Origin: Nocardia otitidiscaviarum NBRC 14405
GTDB lineage: Bacteria; Actinomycetota; Actinomycetes; Mycobacteriales; Mycobacteriaceae
Assembly: GCF_000308635.1 (NCBI RefSeq)
Contig: NZ_BAGD01000026.1
Location: 62,001 to 126,000 of the forward strand
Direction of reading: 5' to 3'
Length of the DNA stretch: 64,000 bases
Part shown: positions 40,255 to 49,076 of the stretch, piece after piece
How positions within the stretch are numbered: position 1 is the first letter of the stretch
Layout of the letters: each line of letters opens with the position of its first letter
Position numbers and translations under genes: made by a program
The notes under the pieces: generated by a model
Database searches by the model: none
What the model was told of the DNA's origin: nothing
Seen by the model: only the letters and a program-made list of their open reading frames with translations

Positions 40255-40407
40255 GGCAACTACGGTAAGGGCACAGTTGGGCGCATCCGGCTCAGGGTCG
40301 CGGCGTGTCGGTGGGGAAAAGCCCCTGGGGCCGGGTAGATTTCAGCCCCTTCGGACACCCGACCAGCTCGCGGGGTCCCCACCTGCGCCGAACGTCCGTT
40401 CCGGCGG

Positions 40408-41031
40408 CTAGACGACCTCGCCGATATTGCCGATCACCCGGCGCAGCGTGATCTGTCCTTCGCCGAGCTTGTAGGTGACGCACGTGATGGCGCACTCACC
40501 GGCGGCCACCCGCTGCGAGATGACCATGGACCGCTGCATGAGCAGGCGCGCGGTCTCCTCGACGTGCCGCGCCTCCAGGTCGTCCACCGTCTCCAGCCCC
40601 TCGCGGCGGCCCAGCAGGATGGACGGCGTGACCCGCTCGACCACGCTGCGGATGAAGCCGCCGGGCACATTGCCGTTGTCGAGGGCGTCGATGGTGGCAC
40701 GCACCGCACCGCAGCTGTCGTGGCCGAGCACCACGATGAGCGGGACGTTCAGCACCTGCACGCCGTACTCGATGGATCCGAGCACCGAGCTGTCCACCAC
40801 GTGTCCGGCCGTGCGGACCACGAACATGTCGCCGAGGCCCTGGTCGAAGATGATCTCGGCGGCCACCCGGGAGTCACCGCAGCCGAACAGGATGGCCTGC
40901 GGGTGTTGCCCGGCAACCAGCTTGGCGCGATCGGCGGCGCCCTGGCTGGGGTGCAGCAGATTGCCGTTCACGAAACGCTCATTGCCCTCGCGCAGGGCTT
41001 TCCAGGCACTGATCGGATTGGATTGCGGCAT
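40408..41031 (-). CDS. canB: Beta-carbonic anhydrase
   Basis: A 207-residue zinc enzyme interconverting CO2 and bicarbonate. Zinc ligands and partners are Cys51 and Asp53 (FGCGDSR), His104 and Cys107 (LGHDSCGA), matching M. tuberculosis CanB in position. ATG 41031 gives exactly the mycobacterial length and start (MPQSNPISAWKAL); an in-frame start further upstream is unlikely. It is divergent from mutY. Confidence 0.95.
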   Translation of the reverse strand: MPQSNPISAWKALREGNERFVNGNLLHPSQGAADRAKLVAGQHPQAILFGCGDSRVAAEIIFDQGLGDMFVVRTAGHVVDSSVLGSIEYGVQVLNVPLIVVLGHDSCGAVRATIDALDNGNVPGGFIRSVVERVTPSILLGRREGLETVDDLEARHVEETARLLMQRSMVISQRVAAGECAITCVTYKLGEGQITLRRVIGNIGEVV

Positions 41032-41202
41032 GTGTCCCATTCTCCACATCGCATGGGTTACCGGCGAGTCCGCGACGTTACGGCGCGGCAAACACCCCCT
41101 TGCGCCCGGCCGCCACCGGCCGTGAGCACCCCGCCGACCTGCCGACTACCATCGCGTGGCGTCGGATGTCCCGGCTCCGACGGGCCGGGAGGAGGGCGGG
41201 AG

Positions 41203-42072
41203 ATGGACAGCGACGCACTGGTCGAGTGGTACGAGCAGACCGCGCGGGATCTGCCGTGGCGGCGACCCGAGGTGACCGCGTGGCAGATTCTGATGAGCGA
41301 GATCATGCTGCAGCAGACGCCGGTGGCGCGGGTGGAGCCGATTTGGCGGGAGTGGGTGGTGCGCTGGCCGGTGCCCTCGGCCATGGCCGCGGCGTCCCAG
41401 GGCGAGGTGCTGCGGGCGTGGGGCAAGCTCGGCTATCCGCGGCGGGCGCTGCGGCTGCACGAATGCGCCCAGGCGCTGGCCCGCGACCACGGCGACGAGG
41501 TGCCCGCGGATGTGGAGGTGCTGTTGGGTCTGCCCGGGATCGGCGCGTACACCGCCCGCGCGGTGGCCTGTTTCGCCTACGGCCAGCGTGTGCCCGTGGT
41601 GGACACCAATGTCCGTCGGGTGGTCGCCCGGGCCGTGCACGGCCGTGCCGAGGCGGGCAATCCCGCCGCCCGCGACCTGGTCGAGACGGAGGCCCTGCTG
41701 CCGGTGCGGGTGGACCGCGCCGCGGTGTTCTCGGCCGCCCTCATGGAACTCGGCGCGGTGGTCTGCACGGCCCGCAACCCCGACTGCGACCGCTGTCCGC
41801 TGCCGTCGTGCGCCTGGGTCGGCGCCGGTCGACCGGCCTCGGACGTGGTCCGCAAGGTGCAGAAGTACGAGGGCACCGACCGCCAGGCCCGCGGCCGCCT
41901 CATGGACGTGCTGCGCGCCGCCCACGGCCCCGTCGAACGCGTCCGCCTGGACCTGGCCTGGACCCGCGATCCGGGCCAGCGCGACCGCGCCCTGGACTCG
42001 CTGCTGGTGGACGGCCTCATCGAACAGACCTCCGACGGCCTGTTCGCCCTGGCGGGCGAGGGCGGGGACTGA
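41203..42072 (+). CDS. mutY: A/G-specific adenine DNA glycosylase
   Basis: Removes adenine paired with 8-oxoguanine. The 289-residue protein has the substrate segment SEIMLQQTPVARV with catalytic Glu33, the HhH-GPD core LPGIGAYTARAV, catalytic Asp in VVDTNVRRV and the Fe-S cluster Cys pattern CTARNPDCDRCPLPSC. The C-terminal MutT-like domain is shortened, as in mycobacteria. The ribosome-binding site GGGAGGAGGG precedes ATG 41203. Confidence 0.95.
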   Translation: MDSDALVEWYEQTARDLPWRRPEVTAWQILMSEIMLQQTPVARVEPIWREWVVRWPVPSAMAAASQGEVLRAWGKLGYPRRALRLHECAQALARDHGDEVPADVEVLLGLPGIGAYTARAVACFAYGQRVPVVDTNVRRVVARAVHGRAEAGNPAARDLVETEALLPVRVDRAAVFSAALMELGAVVCTARNPDCDRCPLPSCAWVGAGRPASDVVRKVQKYEGTDRQARGRLMDVLRAAHGPVERVRLDLAWTRDPGQRDRALDSLLVDGLIEQTSDGLFALAGEGGD

Positions 42073-42385
42073 GCCCCGGCCGCGGCGGGCGCTCGGGTGC
42101 ATGTGCTCCCGTGCACGCACACCCTCCGCGACGCGACGAGGTGGCGTCGTCGCGGAGGGCGCGCGTCGGGCGCGATCCGCTGCCCCTCATGCGGCAGATC
42201 GCGGGTCTCAGGGGCGCAGGCACGGACCGGCGCGTCGGTCCGAACCCGCCGGGCTCCTGTGGTTCTTGTTCGGCTTCGGGCGGCGGAAGATCCGCGCGGC
42301 CGTGAGATCGCCAGCCAGCCGCGCCGTGCGCGGCATCCGTGGTGGCGATTCGCCCGACCCGCACGGCGGCCGCCGTCGCAGCGAC
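42073..42385. other. Non-coding stretch between mutY and the zinc permease gene
   Basis: The 313-bp gap between the convergent genes holds a hairpin terminator at 42122-42159 and otherwise no gene I can support. Confidence 0.5.
42122..42159. terminator. Hairpin terminator after mutY
   Basis: A perfect 12-bp stem, CCCTCCGCGACG (42122-42133) with CGTCGCGGAGGG (42148-42159), lies in the middle of the gap between mutY and the convergent permease gene. No T-run. Confidence 0.7.
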
Positions 42386-43264
42386 TCAGGTTGTGACGAG
42401 CGCCCGCCCGCGGGTTCTGGTGCGGCGGCCGACCATCCGGCAGATCACGTAGATCGCGAACGAGATGGTGGTGACGAAGGTCGAGATGGGCACGCCGGGA
42501 GCCAGCGAGAGCAGGATGCCGCCGACCGCCGCGACCTCCGCGAAGACGATGGACAGCACGGCGGCGTGCGCCGGATTGGCCGTCACCTGCGCCGCCGCGG
42601 CGGCGGGCGTGATGAGCAGCGCGAGCACCAGCAGCGCGCCCACGATCTGCACCCCGAAGGCGGCGGTGATGCCGACCAGCACCGCGAACACGACGGCGAG
42701 TGCGCGCACCGGAACCCCGCGCGCCACCGCGACTTCCGGATCGGTGCTGGCGAACAGCAGTGGGCGGTAGACGAATCCGAGCACCACCAGCACGCCCGCC
42801 GTGCAGGCGGCCAGCAGTCCGAGCCCGGAATCGCCGACGCTCACCACCTGCCCGGTGAGCAGCGAGAATTTCGACCCCGCGCGCTCGGGTCCGAGCCACA
42901 GGAACAGCACCGACAGACCCAGCCCGAACGACAGCACCACCGCGATCACCGAATCGCGTTCGCGCGCACGGGCACCCAGCACCCCGAACAGCACGGCCGC
43001 CACCACCGAACCGGCGATGGCCCCGAAACCGACGCCGATCCCGGCCAGCAGCGCCGCCGCCGCACCGGTGAGCGACAGTTCGCTGGTGCCGTGCACCGCG
43101 AAGGACATCTGGCGGCTCACGATGAGCGGCCCGATCGCGCCCGCGAGCAGGCCCAGCAGCGCCGCCGCCAGCACGGCCTGCTGCACGAAGTCGTAGGACA
43201 GCAGATGCGCGGTGGTGGCGAAGTCGAACATCTTGGCGAAGACGTCGGCGAGTTTGTCGTTCAC
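42386..43264 (-). CDS. Zinc/manganese ABC transporter permease (AztB/ZnuB type)
   Basis: A 292-residue membrane protein with eight or nine spans. VSRQMSFAVHGTSELSLTGAAAALL is the hallmark of the ABC-3 permease family for zinc or manganese. It overlaps the ATPase gene by 4 nt. With the ATPase and the His-rich binding protein it forms a complete importer; the Zur box upstream of the binding protein gene points to zinc. Confidence 0.92.
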   Translation of the reverse strand: MNDKLADVFAKMFDFATTAHLLSYDFVQQAVLAAALLGLLAGAIGPLIVSRQMSFAVHGTSELSLTGAAAALLAGIGVGFGAIAGSVVAAVLFGVLGARARERDSVIAVVLSFGLGLSVLFLWLGPERAGSKFSLLTGQVVSVGDSGLGLLAACTAGVLVVLGFVYRPLLFASTDPEVAVARGVPVRALAVVFAVLVGITAAFGVQIVGALLVLALLITPAAAAAQVTANPAHAAVLSIVFAEVAAVGGILLSLAPGVPISTFVTTISFAIYVICRMVGRRTRTRGRALVTT

Positions 43265-44235
43265 GCGCGCACCTCGCCGTCACCGTGGCAGTGCTGCGCT
43301 CCGGCCGCGCCGAGCGCGTCCATGGTGTCGCCGGTGCCGACCACCACCAGGCGGCCGCGCACCCGCAGCACGTCCACCTCGGTGCCGTAGAGCTGCGAGA
43401 GCACCTCGGTGGTCATCACCTCGTCGGGCGGGCCGATCCGGAATTTGCCGTCCACCAGGTACAGCACCCGATCCACCAGCGGCAGCACCGGATTGATCTC
43501 GTGGGTCACGAACAGCACGGCGGTGTCGTGGGAGCGGCGGCGCTTGTCGATGAGCTCGGAGACCAGCCGCTGGTTGGCCAGGTCCAGGCTGAGCAGCGGT
43601 TCGTCGCACAACAGTACCCGGGGGTCGCCGACCAGGGCCTGGGCCACCCGCAGCCGCTGCTGTTCGCCGCCGGACAGCACGTCCAGCGGAGCATCGGCGA
43701 AGTGGTCCGCGCCCACATCGGCGATGGCGGCGGCCACCTTGCGCCGTCGTTCCCTGCGCCCGCGCAGGCCCAGCCCCCAGCGGTGCCCGTCCACGCCGAG
43801 CCCGACCAGGTCGACCCCGCGCAACTGCACGCCGGCGTCGATGGTCTTCTGCTGTGGGATGTAGCCGATATCCGGATTGCCCGCGCGGGCCGGACCGCCC
43901 GCGATCTCGGCGGTTCCGGCCGACAGACCGAGCTGGCCCAGCAGCACCTTCAGCAGTGAGGTCTTGCCGGAACCGTTGGGTCCGAGCACGGCGATGAACT
44001 CGCCGGGCGCGATTTCCAGATCGAGCCCGTCCCACAGCGTGCGCTCCCCGAACGCCAGCCGCGCCGCGGACAGCCGCACGGCCGGGGCGCCGGTCGGCGG
44101 CGCGGTGCCGCCGAGACTGTCGCCGACCGGACCGCTGGGAGAAACCACGCTGTTCACAGGGGTATTCATGTCGTCGCCCCGTCCATTGATTCCCGTCGCC
44201 CGGTCAGCCCGGGGAGCCGAGGTGGAAGCGTCCAT
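43261..44235 (-). CDS. Zinc ABC transporter ATP-binding protein
   Basis: An ATPase of about 324 residues. Walker A GPNGSGKTSLLK, signature LSGGEQQRLRVAQAL, Walker B LLCDEPLLSLDL and switch His in FVTHEIN. The first ~55 residues are an unusual non-conserved extension. I chose ATG 44235, preceded by GGAG at 8-nt spacing; ATGs at 44268 and 44169 are also in frame. Part of the metal importer with the permease and the lipoprotein at 44300-45271. Confidence 0.9.
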   Translation of the reverse strand: MDASTSAPRADRATGINGRGDDMNTPVNSVVSPSGPVGDSLGGTAPPTGAPAVRLSAARLAFGERTLWDGLDLEIAPGEFIAVLGPNGSGKTSLLKVLLGQLGLSAGTAEIAGGPARAGNPDIGYIPQQKTIDAGVQLRGVDLVGLGVDGHRWGLGLRGRRERRRKVAAAIADVGADHFADAPLDVLSGGEQQRLRVAQALVGDPRVLLCDEPLLSLDLANQRLVSELIDKRRRSHDTAVLFVTHEINPVLPLVDRVLYLVDGKFRIGPPDEVMTTEVLSQLYGTEVDVLRVRGRLVVVGTGDTMDALGAAGAQHCHGDGEVRA

Positions 44236-44299
44236 TGTCTCTTCTCCGATCGCGACGTTGGCGGACATGGGGACGGGCGGACGGCTTCGCCGGCTGCGA

Positions 44300-45271
44300 T
44301 CAGCTCAGCGCCTTGGCCAGGGCCTCGGCGTTGCGGGTCTGCCACTGAATGTAATCCAGGCCCTCGGGCAGGGTTTCGGTCACCTCGACCACGGGGATGC
44401 CCGCCGCCTCGGCCATGGCCTTCAGCTCCTTGGTGGTCTTGTCCTCGGTCTGGATGTTGTAGACCAGGGCCCGGACCTGCTTGCCGGTGAGCAGGTCGCG
44501 CACGGCGGCCACCGATGCCGGGGACGGATCGGTGCCCTGTTCGACGGCTTCCTGGAATTCGTGCGGCGTGCGATCGTCGGCCTTGGCGTCGAGCAGCAGG
44601 TAGTACGCGAGCGGCTCGGTCTGCACGACCGGCGTATTCGGGTGTTCGGCGGCGATTCGCTCGATGGTGGTCTCGATGGCCGTCAGTTTGTCGTTGAAGG
44701 CGACGGCCCGGTCGGCGTAGCTCTGCTTGTTGTCCGGGTCGAGTTCGCCGAGCACCTCGGCGATGTGGTTGGCGACCTCTCCGGCGACGTGCACGTCGTA
44801 CCAGACGTGCTCATTGCCGTCACCGTGGTCGTGCCCGTGCTCGTCGGCATGCTCGTCGCGGTGCTCGTCGGGCTTCGTCTCGGTCGCGGCGGGAGCGTCG
44901 TGGGCGTGCGGGTCCTCCCCGGCGACCTCGACCGCGTTGACGGTCCTCTTGTCCTTGCCGGCGATGGCCTTGTCGATGAACTCGTCGTAGCCGCCGCCGT
45001 TGTAGACGATCAGATCGGCGTCGCTGATCTTGGCGGCCTCGACCGCGGTGACCTCGTAGGAGTGCGGGTCGGCGCTCGGGTCGGAGATCAGCGACTCGAC
45101 CTCGATATCGGGCCCGGCGACCTGCTCGGTGATGTCTCCCCAGACATTCGTCGAGGCCACGATGGTCAGTTTCTCGGGATCGTCGGAGCCGGTCCCGCAG
45201 GCGGTGAGGGCTGCGGCGGTGGCGACACCCACGGCGATTCCGGCGAGGCGAACGGCGATTTTGCTTGTCAC
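44300..45271 (-). CDS. Zinc-binding lipoprotein of the ABC transporter
   Basis: A 323-residue cluster A-I binding protein. The lipobox is LTAC (Cys about 25); the ligand His residues are likely in ADPHSYEVT and EHVWYDVHVA, with Glu in QTEPLAYYLL and the last ligand in the NIQTEDKTT region. A His/Asp/Glu-rich loop (HAHDAPAATETKPDEHRDEH and following residues, about 122-155) typical of zinc transporters is present. It is first in the operon and follows the Zur box. Confidence 0.92.
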   Translation of the reverse strand: MTSKIAVRLAGIAVGVATAAALTACGTGSDDPEKLTIVASTNVWGDITEQVAGPDIEVESLISDPSADPHSYEVTAVEAAKISDADLIVYNGGGYDEFIDKAIAGKDKRTVNAVEVAGEDPHAHDAPAATETKPDEHRDEHADEHGHDHGDGNEHVWYDVHVAGEVANHIAEVLGELDPDNKQSYADRAVAFNDKLTAIETTIERIAAEHPNTPVVQTEPLAYYLLLDAKADDRTPHEFQEAVEQGTDPSPASVAAVRDLLTGKQVRALVYNIQTEDKTTKELKAMAEAAGIPVVEVTETLPEGLDYIQWQTRNAEALAKALS

Positions 45272-45301
45272 GCGGGGTACTCCACTTGCACTGGCTCAAA
45301 A

Positions 45302-45316
45302 CGGAAACGATTTCCA
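45302..45316. promoter_or_regulatory. Zur (zinc uptake regulator) box
   Basis: CGGAAACGATTTCCA is an almost perfect palindrome (GGAAA-n3-TTTCC) matching the TGRNAANNRTTTTCA-like Zur consensus of actinobacteria. It lies 30 bp before the binding-protein start, so it likely covers the promoter and represses the transporter when zinc is sufficient. No zur gene is in the window. Confidence 0.65.
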
Positions 45317-45393
45317 TTTAAATGTAGCGCACGGTGTCGGACACTTCCGCATCGCGGCCGTCGGTTGTGTCCGGCGACACCGCGGACAACGCG

Positions 45394-45430
45394 CGAGACC
45401 CCCGCGGGCGGGTTGCCCACGGGGGTCTCG
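45394..45430 (-). terminator. Terminator after the trehalose phosphatase/GH15 gene
   Basis: An 11-bp stem, CGAGACCCCCG (45394-45404) with CGGGGGTCTCG (45420-45430), follows the stop of the 45446-48028 gene by 15 bp on the minus strand. Its loop contains a second small inverted pair. Confidence 0.7.
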
Positions 45431-45445
45431 AACAGCTCCGGCCGG

Positions 45446-48028
45446 TTATGCCTGCGGGGCCAGCACCGCCGCCACCGGCTGGCTGAGCAGCTGGGCGCAG
45501 CGCAGCAGGCCCAGGTGGCTGTACGCCTGCGGGTGGTTGCCGAGCGAGCGCTCGGCAACCGGGTCGTACTCCTCGGAGAGCAGACCGGTGGGCCCCGCCA
45601 CGTCGACCAGCTGGGCGAACAGCGCCTCGGCGTCCTCCCGCTTGCCGATGAGCAGATACGCCTCGACCAGCCAGGCCGCGCACAGGTGGAAGCCGCCCTC
45701 ACCGCCGGGCAGACCGTCGTCGTGGTGGTACCGGTACACGGTCGAGCCGCTGCGCAGCTCCGCCTCGGTGGCCACCACGGTGGCGTGGAAGCGCGGATCC
45801 GACGGTTCGATCAGTCCGCTGAGCCCGATGTGCAGGGTGGCGGCGTCCAGATCGGTGCCGTCGTAGGCCGCCGTGTAGGACTGCACCTCGTCGTTCCAGC
45901 CCTCCACCTTCACCTCGTCGGCGATGGTGTCGCGCAGCTTCTCCCAGTCCGGGTCCAGCGGCCGCCCGAACTGCCGGGCCAGGGTGATGGCCCGGTCCGC
46001 GGTGAGCCAGCCCATGACCTTGGAGTAGACGTGGTGCCGCGGATTGCCGCGGATCTCCCAGATGCCGTGGTCGGGTTCGCGCCAGCGCCGCTGCACGGCC
46101 GAGACCATGGCGACCACGAGCTCCCAATCCGCGTCGGGCAGGGCCTGACTCGGATCGGTGATGCCCTTCTTCTCGCGGGCATGCGCCAGCTGTGAGATGA
46201 GGTCCACGATGGGGCCGAACACGTCCAGCTGCACCTGCATATTCGCCGCGTTGCCGACGCGCACCGGCCGCGATCCGGCATAGCCGGGCAGCTGGTCGAT
46301 GACGGCTTCCGGCGGCAGCGTCTCGCCGTAGAGGGTGTACAGCGGGTGCAGCCGCTCGGGGCCGGGCAGTGTTTCCAGCACCCGGTGGGTCCAGGCGAGC
46401 AGTTCCTCGGCCTCGTGCAGGGAGCCGAGCGAGACGAGCGCCGACGCGGTGAGCGAGGCGTCGCGCAGCCAGCAGTAGCGGTAGTCCCAGTTGCGCACGC
46501 CGCCGATGTCCTCGGGCAGCGAGGTGGTGGCCGCGGCCAGGATGGAGCCCGACGGCGCGTGCACGAGTCCGCGCAGGGTGAGCGCGGACCGTTTCATGAG
46601 GTCCGGTTTCAGCGGCGGCAGCTCGAGTTTGCCCGCCCAGTCCTTCCAGTACCGCTCGGCTTCCCGTCGCCGGTCCGCCTCCGGCGTCATGGCGGGTGCG
46701 AGATCGGAGGTGCCGCATCGCATTTCGAGCACGATCGGCCCGTTGCGGGGATCGACCACGGCGCGCGCGGTGTGGTGGATGCCGTCGTCGACGATCTCCC
46801 ACTCGATTCCGGGGGAGCGCAGCACGATGGGATCGTTGGTGCCCTGCACCCGGATTCCGCCGGCCTGGCGGATCAGCTTGACCGGCACCTGACCGAATTC
46901 CGGTCGCGGCGCGAAGGTTACGACCGCTCGCGCGTCACCGGTGATGACGCGGGTCAGGTCGGTGCGTTCGGGTACCACGTCGTGCGGCAGATAGTCGACG
47001 ACCTGCAAGCTGGCCCAACGGGTTTCGACGGTCATGGTGCCGTCGATGTAGCGCTGCGACAGCGGCAGTCCGGCGCGCTCCGGCGAAATGCTGAAGTGTC
47101 CGGCGCTGAATCCGCCGAGCAGATGCGCGAACACCGCCGCGGAGTCCGGCTCGGGGTGGCACAGCCAGGTGATGGTGCCGTCGGGGGTGACCAGGGCCTT
47201 GGATCGAGGGCTGGCCAGCATGGTCAGCCTTTCGATTCGGGGGGCGGAGGCACCGGCCAACCACGTGCGGCGCTCTTCCAGCAGGAAGGCCAGCGCCTTG
47301 GACACCGTCTCGGTATTGGCGACATGGTATTTGGCGAGGCTCTCGCCCTCGCCGACCTTGATGCCGACATCGGGTCCGGAGAGGCGCTTGAACGCCTTCT
47401 CGTCGGTGACGTCGTCGCCGATGAACACTGCCGCGGACGCGCCCTGCTGATGCCGGACGATATCCAGGGCCGCGCCCTTGTCGGTTTCGACCACCGCGAG
47501 TTCGATGACCTCTTTGCCCTCGGTGACCTGGATGCCGACCCAGCTGGCGGGACCCTGGCGCACCTGGACGAGGGCCCGGCGCCCGATTTCCGGGCTCGCG
47601 TTCCGGACGTGCAGGGCCACGCTGGCGGGTTTGATCTCGACGGTGACGCCCGGGTTGTCCTGGGCGATCTGGGTCAGGGTCGACTGCACTTCCTGCAGTA
47701 ACTGTTTGGCGTCGTTGTCGATGGCGTGCACGAAGCCGACATCGAACTCCGAGCCGTGGCTGCCGATGAGCTGCACCTCGACGGGCAGCCGCGACAGCGC
47801 CGCGAGATCACGGAGCGCACGGCCCGAGATCACGGCGGCGGTGGTGCCGGTGAGTCCGGCGAGAGCGCGCAGGGCACTCACCGACTCCCGATGGGGATAA
47901 GCCTTCGCCGGGTCGGAGACGATCGGGGCGATCGTCCCGTCGTAGTCCGATGCGACCAGCAGCCGCGGCACCCGCGCGACCGCCGCGAGTGCCCGGCGAA
48001 GTTCCAGTGGCAGATCCTGTGCGCTCAC
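45446..48028 (-). CDS. Trehalose-6-phosphate phosphatase fused to a GH15 trehalase-like domain
   Basis: An 860-residue two-domain protein. Residues about 1-255 are a HAD trehalose-phosphatase: catalytic Asp pair in VASDYDGTIAPIV, then ISGRALRDLA, GSHGSEF and FIGDDVTDEKAF. Residues about 270-860 are glycoside hydrolase family 15: WDYRYCWLRDASLTASALVSLG, GEGGFHLCAAWLVEAYLL, GLLSEEYDP and NHPQAYSHLGLL. Together they would take trehalose-6-phosphate to trehalose and then glucose. TAGGTT (complement of 48035-48040) lies 6 nt before the GTG, leaderless. The GH15 half could act on another glucan. Confidence 0.88.
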   Translation of the reverse strand: MSAQDLPLELRRALAAVARVPRLLVASDYDGTIAPIVSDPAKAYPHRESVSALRALAGLTGTTAAVISGRALRDLAALSRLPVEVQLIGSHGSEFDVGFVHAIDNDAKQLLQEVQSTLTQIAQDNPGVTVEIKPASVALHVRNASPEIGRRALVQVRQGPASWVGIQVTEGKEVIELAVVETDKGAALDIVRHQQGASAAVFIGDDVTDEKAFKRLSGPDVGIKVGEGESLAKYHVANTETVSKALAFLLEERRTWLAGASAPRIERLTMLASPRSKALVTPDGTITWLCHPEPDSAAVFAHLLGGFSAGHFSISPERAGLPLSQRYIDGTMTVETRWASLQVVDYLPHDVVPERTDLTRVITGDARAVVTFAPRPEFGQVPVKLIRQAGGIRVQGTNDPIVLRSPGIEWEIVDDGIHHTARAVVDPRNGPIVLEMRCGTSDLAPAMTPEADRRREAERYWKDWAGKLELPPLKPDLMKRSALTLRGLVHAPSGSILAAATTSLPEDIGGVRNWDYRYCWLRDASLTASALVSLGSLHEAEELLAWTHRVLETLPGPERLHPLYTLYGETLPPEAVIDQLPGYAGSRPVRVGNAANMQVQLDVFGPIVDLISQLAHAREKKGITDPSQALPDADWELVVAMVSAVQRRWREPDHGIWEIRGNPRHHVYSKVMGWLTADRAITLARQFGRPLDPDWEKLRDTIADEVKVEGWNDEVQSYTAAYDGTDLDAATLHIGLSGLIEPSDPRFHATVVATEAELRSGSTVYRYHHDDGLPGGEGGFHLCAAWLVEAYLLIGKREDAEALFAQLVDVAGPTGLLSEEYDPVAERSLGNHPQAYSHLGLLRCAQLLSQPVAAVLAPQA

Positions 48029-48306
48029 GCATCCAACCTAGTGATCGGAGGAGAAATTTCAGGGCGCGAGAAACTCTACTGGGTGCTGATTGCCCACATG
48101 TTGGGGGCGTGATACATGGCGTTTACATTCGGGCGAACTGTCCCGGATGCGCGCTGTGAACGCCGGTGGGCTACTCGTGAGTCACTCCGCGACAGTGGCT
48201 TTCACCTGCGGAAACGCGGCGGTCCGGCGCGGCGGTGAGATATGCCACGCCGGACGGGTCGCAGTCGAGGTTGCTGGCCGCGATTGATTAGCTGGACGTG
48301 TCAGGG

Positions 48307-48954
48307 CTACTTGCCGTCGCCGATGAGCAGGTCGACGGTCAGCTCCAGTCGCTCGGTGACATCGGTCGCCGAGGCGCGCCGGGTCAGCCACGCCACCAGA
48401 TTCGACATCCACACATCGGAGATGACGCGGGCGATGGCCAGCTGGCGGTCGGTGGGGGTGTCCTCGGCCAGGGCGCGGGCGAAGAACCGGTCCATCACCT
48501 TGCCGACCCGGTCGACCTCGGCGGCCGCGGAGGCGTCGGCGAACATGAAGGCGCGCGTCATGGCCTCGGTGAGCAGCGGATCGCGCTGCATGGCCCGGGT
48601 CACCTGCTGCAGCATGAGGTGCATGCGCTCCTGCGGGGTGTCGCCCGGCAGCGGCTTGCGCTTGCTCTCGAACTGCTCGAATTCCCGCGCCAGCGCGGAG
48701 ACCAGCAGGTGCACCTTGGACGGGAAGTAGCGGTACAGCGTGCCGACGGCGACGTCCGCCCGTTCGGCGACCGCGCGCATCTGGACCGCGTCGTAGCCGC
48801 CCTTGGAGGCCAGCGCCATGGTCGCGTCGAGGATGCGCTTGCGCCGGTCACGCTGGGCGGCCGAGCTCAGGTCGTCCTCACTGAGCGTGGTCACCGGCGC
48901 GGTGCGGCTGGCGGCAGCCGGTTCGGCGGCCTGCGATCGGGAGGGACTGGCCAT
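48307..48954 (-). CDS. kstR: KstR, TetR-family repressor of cholesterol catabolism
   Basis: A 215-residue TetR regulator. The HTH and following helices (RDRRKRILDATMALASKGGYDAVQMRAVAERADVAVGTLYRYFPSKVHLLVSAL) and the C-terminal part (TEAMTRAFMFADASAAAEVDRV, ARVISDVWMSNLVAWLTRRASATDV) are near-identical to mycobacterial KstR as I remember it. KstR represses sterol-uptake and side-chain genes until a cholesterol-derived CoA thioester binds. It is divergent from fadE34 with a perfect KstR box in between. Nothing notable was seen in the 280-bp gap 48029-48306 after it. Confidence 0.95.
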   Translation of the reverse strand: MASPSRSQAAEPAAASRTAPVTTLSEDDLSSAAQRDRRKRILDATMALASKGGYDAVQMRAVAERADVAVGTLYRYFPSKVHLLVSALAREFEQFESKRKPLPGDTPQERMHLMLQQVTRAMQRDPLLTEAMTRAFMFADASAAAEVDRVGKVMDRFFARALAEDTPTDRQLAIARVISDVWMSNLVAWLTRRASATDVTERLELTVDLLIGDGK

Positions 48955-49027
48955 CGGTTGAAAGTCCTTTCCTTACGAGTTCGTACCGCGCCCGGGCGAC
49001 GTCTTGACTTACGCCCGGCTCGAATAT

Positions 49028-49041
49028 TAGAACATGTTCTA
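49028..49041. promoter_or_regulatory. Perfect KstR operator
   Basis: TAGAACATGTTCTA is a perfect palindrome matching the KstR consensus TNNAACNNGTTNNA. It sits midway between the divergent kstR and fadE34 starts, so KstR should control both, including itself. Confidence 0.9.
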
Positions 49042-49076
49042 GGTGTGGGAGTCACGCCGGAAAGGCGGTATGGAGT

